From contig JANYHK010000041.1 of assembly GCA_025359105.1 (NCBI GenBank), positions 159,821 through 223,820 on the forward strand: DNA of 64,000 nt, written 5' to 3'. A program made the position numbers and the translations under genes. The stretch is from Myxococcales bacterium (lineage in GTDB: Bacteria > Myxococcota_A > Polyangia > Polyangiales > Polyangiaceae). Positions 26,298 to 33,160 of the stretch are shown one piece after another (the stretch's first letter is position 1; each line of letters opens with the position of its first letter). A model generated the notes under the pieces. It was not told the origin of the DNA and ran no database searches. It saw only the letters and a program-made list of their open reading frames with translations.

Positions 26298-26570
26298 ATG
26301 AGCACGATCGTTCGAATTCCCGCGCCGCTACGCCCCCTGACCGGTGGCAAAGACGAGGTCTCCGCCGACGGCGGCACCGTAGGCGCGGTGATCGAGGACC
26401 TCGAGACGCGCCACCCCGGTATCAAAGATCGCCTCCTCGACGCCAAGGGCGTGCGGCGCTTCATCAACATCTACGTCGGCGAGGAGGACGTGCGCTTCCT
26501 GAACGGTCTCGGGACCGAGCTCAAGGGCGGCGACCAGATCAGCATCGTCCCCGCGATCGCCGGCGGCTGA
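26298..26570 (+). CDS. CysO/ThiS/MoaD-type sulfur carrier protein
   Basis: A 90-aa beta-grasp protein. It starts TIVRIPAPLRPLTGGKDEV, has the central FINIYVGEEDVRFLNGLGTE with KGGDQISIVPAIAGG, and ends exactly in Gly-Gly, the site that is adenylated and turned into a thiocarboxylate. No extra residues follow the Gly-Gly, so no processing is needed before activation. CysO of Mycobacterium tuberculosis is the closest functional model because CysM-like and Mec-like genes lie beside it. Gap to the upstream E1 gene is 36 bp and to the next gene 2 bp. Confidence 0.9.
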   Translation: MSTIVRIPAPLRPLTGGKDEVSADGGTVGAVIEDLETRHPGIKDRLLDAKGVRRFINIYVGEEDVRFLNGLGTELKGGDQISIVPAIAGG

Positions 26571-26572
26571 CG

Positions 26573-26878
26573 ATGGTGGAGCGTCGCTACATGCGGCAGG
26601 CGCGGCTCGCCGACGTCGGGGAGGCTGGGCAGGCACGCCTCGAAGCCGCCTCGCTCGCGCTCACCACCCGCGGCGAGGCCGCGCGCGTCGAGAGGCGCTA
26701 CCTCGAGGCCGCCGGCGCCACCCTAGGCGGGGGGCCCGACGACGCAGCGCCAACGCCTGCGCTGCCGTTCGAGATCCACGATCCCGCGGCGCGTGAGGTC
26801 GCGGCGGGGGCGCACGCCGCGCTCGTGACGCTGCGCCGTGTGTGGCTCGGCGGCGGGCCCAAGGCGGGGACGCGATGA
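26573..26878 (+). CDS. Small E1-related protein carrying the RYxRQ arm
   Basis: A 101-aa protein. Its N-terminus VERRYMRQARLADVGEAGQA matches the opening of MoeB/ThiF proteins (RYxRQ, then V-G-x-x-G-Q), which the E1-like protein two genes upstream lacks. The next part (RLEAASLALTTRGEAARVER, then RYLEAAGATLGGGP) can be laid over the first beta-alpha-beta of an E1, but the Gly-rich nucleotide loop is gone. It thus looks like a reduced, inactive E1 subunit. The C-terminal 35 residues (FEIHDPAAREVAAGAHAALV and on) are helical. It ends in a 4-bp overlap with cysM-like. Inference: it completes the E1 active site in trans. Confidence 0.72.
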   Translation: MVERRYMRQARLADVGEAGQARLEAASLALTTRGEAARVERRYLEAAGATLGGGPDDAAPTPALPFEIHDPAAREVAAGAHAALVTLRRVWLGGGPKAGTR

Positions 26879-27819
26879 ACCTCGCGCGCGCGACGCGGAT
26901 GGAGTCGGTCGTCGACGCCGTGGGCCGGACGCCGCTCCTGCGCCTCCGAAAGGTGACCGCCCGCTGCCCCGACGTGCCCGTCTACGCCAAGCTCGAGTTC
27001 TGCAACCCCGGCGGCAGCGTGAAGGATCGCGCGGCGCTGCGCATGATGCAGGAGGCGCTGAAGACAGGTGAGCTCACGCGCGACAAGATCCTCATCGATT
27101 CGACGAGCGGCAACACCGGCGTGGCCTATTCGCTCTTCGGCGCGGCGCTCGGCGTCAAGGTGCGCCTCGTCATGCCGCTCAACGTCACCAAGGCACGCAA
27201 GGACATCGCGCGCGCGTTCGGGACCGAAATCGTCTTCTCCGATCCGATGGAAGGGTCCGACGGCGCGATCCGTCACGTGCAGCGCCTCGTGAAAGAAGCG
27301 CCCGGCCTCTACTACTACCCCGACCAGTACTCGAACCCGAACAACCCGCTCGCCCACTACTTCGGCACCGGCGCCGAGATCCTGGAGGCCCTGGGCGGCG
27401 AGATCACGCATTTTGTCGCCGGCCTCGGGACGACCGGGACGATGATGGGCACCACGCGGCGCTTGAAGGAGCACCCGCGCCCCATCCGCTGCGTCGCCGT
27501 CGAGCCGAACGAGGCGATGCACGGCCTCGAGGGACTGAAGCACCTCGCGTCGAGCATCGTCCCGGCCATCTACGACGCCGGCATCCCCGACGAGACGATG
27601 AAGATCGCGACGGAGGACGGGTGGAACATGGCCGAGGAGCTCGCGCAAAAGGAGGGGCTCAACGTCGGGCACTCCTCGGGCGCGAACGTGCTCGCGGCGG
27701 TGCGGATCGCCGAGGAGCTCCAGACGAGCGACAAGGGCGGCTGCGTCGTGGTGATCGTGTGCGATCGCGGCGATCGCTACTTCGCACCGATGAAGTGGGA
27801 CAAGAAGTACCTTTGGTGA
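26875..27819 (+). CDS. cysM: CysM-like cysteine synthase (probably protein-thiocarboxylate dependent)
   Basis: A 314-aa PLP enzyme with Lys50 in NPGGSVKDR, STSGNTG for the substrate carboxylate, and ITHFVAGLGTTGTMMGTTRR, which is much closer to mycobacterial CysM than to CysK. CysM of that type uses O-phosphoserine and the thiocarboxylated carrier CysO. Here it lies directly between the carrier genes and a JAMM peptidase, in line with that chemistry. Substrate preference for phosphoserine over acetylserine is inferred from context. ATG at 26875 overlaps the preceding stop (ATGA). Confidence 0.87.
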   Translation: MNLARATRMESVVDAVGRTPLLRLRKVTARCPDVPVYAKLEFCNPGGSVKDRAALRMMQEALKTGELTRDKILIDSTSGNTGVAYSLFGAALGVKVRLVMPLNVTKARKDIARAFGTEIVFSDPMEGSDGAIRHVQRLVKEAPGLYYYPDQYSNPNNPLAHYFGTGAEILEALGGEITHFVAGLGTTGTMMGTTRRLKEHPRPIRCVAVEPNEAMHGLEGLKHLASSIVPAIYDAGIPDETMKIATEDGWNMAEELAQKEGLNVGHSSGANVLAAVRIAEELQTSDKGGCVVVIVCDRGDRYFAPMKWDKKYLW

Positions 27820-27832
27820 AGGGAGGCAAGTC

Positions 27833-28339
27833 GTGAGCAGTCACCCGTGGACCGTCTCCGGAGTCGTCGTCGAAAAAGGCGTCCTCGACCGCGTGTTCGA
27901 GGAGGCGCGCGCTGCGTACGCGCGCGACGAGGAGAGCTGCGGGCTCATCCTGGGTCCGGCGAGCGACGCGCTGCGCGTCGACGAGGTCGTTCCGATGGAG
28001 AACCGCGCCAACAAGCTCCACGCGCTCGATCCGGAGACGTATCCGCGCACCGGGAGGATGTACTTCGACATCGATCCGATGAAGTTCGCGCGCGCCGTTC
28101 GCGAGGGCGAGGCGCGCGGGCGTCCAGTCAAAGTGCTCTACCATTCGCACCTCGACGTGGGGGCGTACTTTTCCGATACCGACGCGGCCGCGGCGACCGC
28201 CGGCGGCGACGCTCCGACCTACGAGCTCGCGTACCTCGTCACCAGCGTTCGGCAGGGCGAGGTCGACGATCGGAAGCTCTTCGTCTGGGACCCGTCGCGG
28301 CGAGGCTTCGTGGAGGCGCCGCTCGTCGTCGACGCTTGA
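27833..28339 (+). CDS. mec: JAMM/MPN+ metallopeptidase, Mec-type
   Basis: A 168-aa zinc peptidase of family M67. The JAMM set is complete: Glu34 in RDEESCGLILG, His104 and His106 in YHSHLDVGAYFSDTD, Ser114 and Asp117 with the usual spacing. In mycobacteria the same type of enzyme releases cysteine from the CysO-cysteine adduct, regenerating the carrier. It closes the operon, 13 bp after the cysM-like gene. Start is GTG at 27833, with GGGAGG 5-10 bp before it. No promoter-like or terminator-like element was seen in the 75 bp that follow. Confidence 0.88.
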   Translation: MSSHPWTVSGVVVEKGVLDRVFEEARAAYARDEESCGLILGPASDALRVDEVVPMENRANKLHALDPETYPRTGRMYFDIDPMKFARAVREGEARGRPVKVLYHSHLDVGAYFSDTDAAAATAGGDAPTYELAYLVTSVRQGEVDDRKLFVWDPSRRGFVEAPLVVDA

Positions 28340-28414
28340 GGTCGGCGGACCGCTGCCGAGGGAGGGCGTGGTCGCGCCGCGCGCCTCGGCGGCGATCGTG
28401 TATCGTGAAAGCAC

Positions 28415-29722
28415 GTGACTGCCGACGTCAGGGCCAGGTTCGTGCTCTGCGGTTTCCTCGTGGGAGCCGTGGTCGCAGCGCGTCCCGCGCACGCCGACCT
28501 GCGTGACATCGCGTCGCGCGTGCAAGACGAATGGCAGCGCGCGGGGGCGAGGGTCACGCGCTCACCGACGCGCTTCGTGTACGAGGACGAGACCGCCACC
28601 TTCGCCGTTTCAGCTGCGCCGGAGGGGGGCTGTACGACCGTAGCGATGGTCGGGGCGCGTGGTCTGAGCTTCCACGTGAAGGTCAGCGGGACCGACGACG
28701 ACCCGCTCGCGCCCGACGAGGGCGCCCGGGCGTCGAGCGTCGCTGGCGTCGTGCAGATGGGCCGCTGCGAGGGGCCGCCGATCAAGCGCCTGATCGTGAC
28801 GAGCGATGCCGGGCGTGGGGCGATCGAGATCGTCGTCGCGCACTCGCGGAGCCCGGTGCCGCCGCTCCGGACCGTCCTCCCCGAGCGCACCGGCGGCGTC
28901 GCACCGCCTTCCGCCGAGCCGGGGGCGCTCCCGCCGCTGTTGCCGCCGGCCCACCGCGCCGAGGTCGCCGAAGGGCGCGCGCGCCGCGACGGTGCCAAGA
29001 TTGCGTCGCGGGACGGGTGGGTCGCGGGCGGTGACGGCAACGGCGAGGGGAGCGTCGCGCTCGACGCCGGCTGCCATCGGGTGGAGCTCTTCGCGGCGGA
29101 TCCGCGGGCGGCGGCGGGGACGGCGCCGAGTCGCCGCTTCCGGCTCGACATCGACGGCGAGCTTCGCGACGACGAGGACGACACCATGCTCGCGCGCGAC
29201 CGCACCGACGCGCCCGACGCGCATCTCGAAGCGTGCATCGGGAAGGAGACCGAAGGGGCGGTCGTGTTCAGTGGCGCTCCGCCGGGCTCGACGGTGCTCG
29301 TGACGCACGCGTCGTGGCCCATTCCCAAGAACCTGCCCTGGGCGTGGGGCGCCGAAGCACGAGGCAAGATGGCCGGCGCGCTGCTCGCGCGTCACCTCGC
29401 CAGCCCGCCGGAGCCCGCCGTCACACTGGCCCAGGGGTCGACGGGGACGACCGTGGTGCCCGTCGAGGTGGAGCCCGGTGGCTGCTACGTGGCCGTCGCC
29501 GCAGTCACGCAGGGACACGCGCGCGGCGTCGGGGTCCGCGCCATGGTCGGCGCGCGCCAGTCGACCGACGAGCGCGGCATCAACGACGAGGCGGGCGCCG
29601 TGGCGTTCTGCGCACGCGAGCAGTCGCGCGCGCGCTTGGAGGTGGACGCGCGCGGGACCGCGCTCGCCTGGGGCCTCGCATTGTTCCGCATCGATGGTGG
29701 CATTTGGGGAGCCGCGCGATGA
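28415..29722 (+). CDS. Secreted protein of unknown function
   Basis: A 435-aa exported protein. The N-terminus ADVRARFVLCGFLVGAVVAA forms a signal peptide ending near RPAHA. Two beta-rich halves follow, separated by a Pro-rich hinge (ERTGGVAPPSAEPGALPPLL). Single cysteines occur in GCTTVAMVGARG, MGRCEGPP, AGCHRVELFAA, EACIGKE and GGCYVAVAAVT, a pattern repeated in the next protein, so both may consist of tandem Cys-containing beta modules. The GTG start at 28415 has GTGAAA upstream. The stop overlaps the next start as ATGA. No family recognised. Confidence 0.68.
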   Translation: MTADVRARFVLCGFLVGAVVAARPAHADLRDIASRVQDEWQRAGARVTRSPTRFVYEDETATFAVSAAPEGGCTTVAMVGARGLSFHVKVSGTDDDPLAPDEGARASSVAGVVQMGRCEGPPIKRLIVTSDAGRGAIEIVVAHSRSPVPPLRTVLPERTGGVAPPSAEPGALPPLLPPAHRAEVAEGRARRDGAKIASRDGWVAGGDGNGEGSVALDAGCHRVELFAADPRAAAGTAPSRRFRLDIDGELRDDEDDTMLARDRTDAPDAHLEACIGKETEGAVVFSGAPPGSTVLVTHASWPIPKNLPWAWGAEARGKMAGALLARHLASPPEPAVTLAQGSTGTTVVPVEVEPGGCYVAVAAVTQGHARGVGVRAMVGARQSTDERGINDEAGAVAFCAREQSRARLEVDARGTALAWGLALFRIDGGIWGAAR

Positions 29723-31398
29723 GCCGCGCCGCGCTTCTCCTCGCCTTGCCGCTTGCCCTGCTTGCGTGCGGCGGCGCGCGACCCGCGCCGCCGAAGACCA
29801 CCACGAAGGCGCCCCTCGGCGCGCCGCGCGTGACGGTCGGCGAGCTCGAGTCGCGCGTGCTCTTCAGTGATCTGCCGCAGCGGGCGTCCAAGCTCGGCGC
29901 GGGTCCGCTCTCGATCGCAGCGTCGGGCGAGATGGTCGAGGGCGAGCGCGTCGGAGCGTTCGTCGACATCCCGACCGATCTCTGCCTTCTTGCCTACGGA
30001 CGCGCGTCGGGGAGCGTGGAGGACCTCGACATCGCCGCGTTCGCCGACGAGGGCAATCCGGTCGCCGTCGACGAGGGCCCCGATCCGCGGCCGACATTGC
30101 TGCTCTGCCCGCCCCACCCCGAGCGCGTCTACCTCGCGGCGCACGTCGCGTCTGGCGAGGGGCTGGTCGCGCTCGGCGCGCAGCTCGTCCCCTCCGAGCG
30201 CGCGGCCGAGGTGGCGCGCGCGGTGGGCGCCCGCGGTGGATACGGCGAAGGTCCGCGCCCCGCCGAAGCGTGGCCGGGCCTCGACGACAAGGTCCGCGCC
30301 CGCCGGACCGCGCTGGGCGGCACGTGGGAAGAGGTGAAGCGCCTGGCCATCGCGCTCGACGCGCGCGCTGCAGGGTTCGTCACCTTTCCGGTGGAGGCCG
30401 ACGGCTGCGTAGACTTGCTGGTGGTACCGGACGAGACGGTCGCCCTCCTCGAGGTCGAGGTCATGGACGCCGAAGGACGCGTGGTCGCGCGCGCGAAGGA
30501 AGGCGGCGCCGATCGCGCGGCGACCCTGTGCTCGCCGATCGGCTTCACCGGTAGCATCGCCGTGCGCCCGCACGTCGGCCGGGGCCTGGCCGCGGTGGTC
30601 ATCGCGCGCGCTCGCGGCGGCACTTCGCGAGATCTGTCCGCGCGGGCCGACGTCGCGTGGGTGGCGCCGGCGCAGCCGCTCGAGCAAACGCGCAACGCGC
30701 GCAACGCGGCGCTCGCCAAGGCAGGGTACGCCGCGCCCGCGATGACGACGTCGGGCGCGCTCACGATCGGACGCCGGGCGTCCTTGCCGCTCGACCTCGG
30801 CGCGGCGGCGGCGTGCACGCGCGTCGATGTCGTGGCGGGTGCACCGCTGGCGCTCGTCGAGGCGAACGTCTGGGACGACGCGGGCCAGCTGGTGACGAGC
30901 GCGGAGGGGCCCGACGGCGCGACGCTCTTCGCGTGCGGCAAGGGCAAGGTGCGGCTCGATCTCGAGACGCGTGGGCGCCCCGGGCCGTTCACGGTGCTCG
31001 CGCGCAAGGAGCGCTGGCAGGACGGCGAGTTCACGAAGCGCCCGCTCGCCGCCGCCCGCATGCTCGCCCGGTCCGCGGACGGTACCGGCATGCTGCACGA
31101 AGGCGCCCTCCTCGGCGTGCGCGTCGCGACGCTGGACGCCGCCAAGCTCCTCTCGTGGGAGACCTCGGTGCCCGCGGGGAAGTGCCTCCGCGCGTCGGTC
31201 GGCGCGCAGGGGGAGGGGACCGGGCTCGATCTTCGCGTCTTCGACGCCGGCACGAACGAGGAGATCGACCGTTCCCACGCCGCGAATGCTGCGGCCGTGC
31301 GCGCCTGTGCTCCGGCCAACGGCGCGCGGCCGGTCAAGGTGCAGCTCCGCGCGACCAGCGGCAAGCTCGACGTCGTGATAGGCGAACGCGTGAGTTGA
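29719..31398 (+). CDS. Lipoprotein with repeated Cys-containing modules
   Basis: A 559-aa lipoprotein. The signal RAALLLALPLALLAC ends at a clear lipobox. The rest is built from similar modules of about 110-130 residues, each with a phrase like TDLCLLAYGRASG, ADGCVDLLVV, ACTRVDVVAG and GKCLRASVGA followed later by a second Cys (LLLCPP, ATLCSP, LFACGK, VRACAP). This may be a repeated beta-sandwich domain with one disulfide. It is coupled to the preceding secreted protein, which has the same type of module. Its stop is 14 bp before the convergent membrane-protein gene. Confidence 0.7.
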   Translation: MSRAALLLALPLALLACGGARPAPPKTTTKAPLGAPRVTVGELESRVLFSDLPQRASKLGAGPLSIAASGEMVEGERVGAFVDIPTDLCLLAYGRASGSVEDLDIAAFADEGNPVAVDEGPDPRPTLLLCPPHPERVYLAAHVASGEGLVALGAQLVPSERAAEVARAVGARGGYGEGPRPAEAWPGLDDKVRARRTALGGTWEEVKRLAIALDARAAGFVTFPVEADGCVDLLVVPDETVALLEVEVMDAEGRVVARAKEGGADRAATLCSPIGFTGSIAVRPHVGRGLAAVVIARARGGTSRDLSARADVAWVAPAQPLEQTRNARNAALAKAGYAAPAMTTSGALTIGRRASLPLDLGAAAACTRVDVVAGAPLALVEANVWDDAGQLVTSAEGPDGATLFACGKGKVRLDLETRGRPGPFTVLARKERWQDGEFTKRPLAAARMLARSADGTGMLHEGALLGVRVATLDAAKLLSWETSVPAGKCLRASVGAQGEGTGLDLRVFDAGTNEEIDRSHAANAAAVRACAPANGARPVKVQLRATSGKLDVVIGERVS

Positions 31399-31411
31399 CT
31401 GGGCTGCGGGT

Positions 31412-32725
31412 TCAGCGCGCGTACGACAGGCGCTTCAGCGCGGCGTCGGCGCGCTTGGCGTCGACGTTGCCGACGCACATCGTCGGCCCTTTGCGCGGCA
31501 CGAACGCGACGCGGACGCGGCCCGTCGCCCCCGGCGCCAGGCTGCCCAGGAAGAAGTCGAGCGCGATGCCGAGCGAGATGACGACGAGTCCCGTCAAGAG
31601 GAGTGAGGGAGACGCCGAGCGGACGCCGTCGACGAGCGTTGCGACGCCGACGTAGCTTCCGATCGCGAGAGCGAGGAGCCCGGCGTAGAACGCCATCCGC
31701 GGGTAGCGCACCTCGCGCGTGGCGCGGGCGAGGGCGGTGCGGGCGATGACCGTCTCGTGATCCCGCAGCGTGCGGCCGAGCATCTCGGTGCGGGCGCGGA
31801 TCCGCACACTCTCGCCGGACAGCGTGACCTCGGCCGGACGCTTGTATGCGAGCGCAAAGCGGCCGACGAGCCGCGAGGCGTGCAACACGAAGAGGATGCC
31901 GGTGACCGCGAGCACCGCGGTCACGACGGGACCGCGCGGGGTCGGCAGCATCTCGCCAGAGATGCGCTCGTCGGCGAGCGGCGGACCGGCGGCCGCGATC
32001 TTGGCCGGTTCCGGGTCGGGCGGTGCCACGATGACGGACGCCAGCGAAGATCCGGGGGCCGACTTGGGCTCGGCCGACGACGCTGCGCGTGACGAGGACG
32101 ACGGCGCCGCCGCCGCATCCTGAGGCGCTTCGCGCGGCGCCAGGACGCGGGCCAGGCTCGCGTCCAAGAGCTCCTTCGACAACGCCGCGGCCTGCTTTCG
32201 CGCGGCGGGTGATGTCGACACGGCGATCGCCACGCAGCCGGAGAGCGCCTCGCCGCGGCCGAGTGGCGGTAGGGTCCCGGCATCGATGCGGCGCACGCGA
32301 TCGGCGATCGCCGCCCACATCTCGTCGGCGGCGTCCCCCAGCGCGCGGTCGATGAGCCCCGTGGCGTCGAACGGCGTCCGCGCGGCGAGCCACAAGAGCT
32401 CCACAGCGGCGCGATCCTCGTCCTCGCTCGTCTTCGGCGGCGCCTCGGAGAGCGTATGGGCCCACAGCGCGGCGCCGAGGGCCCGCTCCGACTCCGTCCG
32501 CGGTCCCTGCTCGAGCACGGTGAGCACGTTGCCGAGCTCGGTTGCGGCGTCGTCGTGGGAGACCTTGAGCTCCTCCGCCTTCGCCTTGACCCGCGCCGCG
32601 TCCGCCCACTCCGCGCGCTTGGTCTCCGCCGCGGAGCCCAGAAAGTCCCGTGCGATCGACACAAGCTCGACGAGCTTGGCGTGCCCGACCAGGGCTTCGT
32701 AGGCGCGCACGTCGTTCGGGGTCAT
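31412..32725 (-). CDS. Membrane protein of unknown function
   Basis: A 437-aa protein. Residues 1-180 form a helical, soluble region (TPNDVRAYEALVGHAKLVEL and on). A low-complexity Ala/Ser/Pro stretch (APSSSSRAASSAEPKSAPGS) leads to a first transmembrane helix near residue 270 (VVTAVLAVTGILFVLHASRL). A small cytoplasmic or periplasmic segment with VTLSGESVRIRARTEMLGRT follows, then two further helices (MAFYAGLLALAIGSYVGVAT and LLLTGLVVISLGIALDFFLG). No recognised motif. A similar arrangement of soluble head plus PH-like domain and membrane pair is possible but unproven. Confidence 0.65.
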   Translation of the reverse strand: MTPNDVRAYEALVGHAKLVELVSIARDFLGSAAETKRAEWADAARVKAKAEELKVSHDDAATELGNVLTVLEQGPRTESERALGAALWAHTLSEAPPKTSEDEDRAAVELLWLAARTPFDATGLIDRALGDAADEMWAAIADRVRRIDAGTLPPLGRGEALSGCVAIAVSTSPAARKQAAALSKELLDASLARVLAPREAPQDAAAAPSSSSRAASSAEPKSAPGSSLASVIVAPPDPEPAKIAAAGPPLADERISGEMLPTPRGPVVTAVLAVTGILFVLHASRLVGRFALAYKRPAEVTLSGESVRIRARTEMLGRTLRDHETVIARTALARATREVRYPRMAFYAGLLALAIGSYVGVATLVDGVRSASPSLLLTGLVVISLGIALDFFLGSLAPGATGRVRVAFVPRKGPTMCVGNVDAKRADAALKRLSYAR

Positions 32726-32788
32726 GACCGCTCCTCGTGTACTAGAGCTCGATCCGTTTGACCAGGACGGGGCGGATCGTGCGACCTA

Positions 32789-32811
32789 CTTGGGGCTTAA
32801 CGTCCCCCAAG
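32789..32811 (-). terminator. Possible terminator behind the 83-aa gene
   Basis: CTTGGGG (32789-32795) pairs with CCCCAAG (32805-32811) around a nine-base loop. It lies downstream of the small gene and upstream of the membrane-protein gene, both on the minus strand. No T-run follows, so this is weak. Confidence 0.35.
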
Positions 32812-32842
32812 GCTCCAGCATTCACGGGGCGCCGGTGCTTGT

Positions 32843-33094
32843 TCAGGCCGCGCGGCCGTCGAGCTCGTCGAGGGTGCGCATGGCGGGGCCGCCCTCGCGC
32901 TCGCGCTCCGCGGTGACGATCGCGAGCAGCTCGGCGCGGCTCATGAGGCCCGCCTCGAGGACGGCCCGCATGTAGCCGTCAACGTAGCCGTGGGCCCGTG
33001 CGAGGCGGGAATAGGACTCACCCGCGCGCTTCGCCGCCAGCACGTCGCGCAGCATTTGCTTCAATTCGCCAGTCATCTCGGACTTGGTGCGCAT
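32843..33094 (-). CDS. Small helical hypothetical protein
   Basis: An 83-aa protein of charged alpha-helical composition (MTGELKQMLRDVLAAKRAGE, then SYSRLARAHGYVDGYMRAVL, then AGLMSRAELLAIVTAERERE). The pattern suggests a helix-turn-helix-sized fold or a small regulatory adaptor, but no family was recognised. The start at 33094 is used; an internal ATG six codons later (MTGELKQ) is an equal candidate. It lies alone between larger genes on the same strand. Confidence 0.55.
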   Translation of the reverse strand: MRTKSEMTGELKQMLRDVLAAKRAGESYSRLARAHGYVDGYMRAVLEAGLMSRAELLAIVTAEREREGGPAMRTLDELDGRAA

Positions 33095-33160
33095 TGGCCA
33101 CCGCTACGTGAAACGGGCGAGGTGGGCAAAATTTCGGCGTCCGGCGCAGGGAGACGAGCC

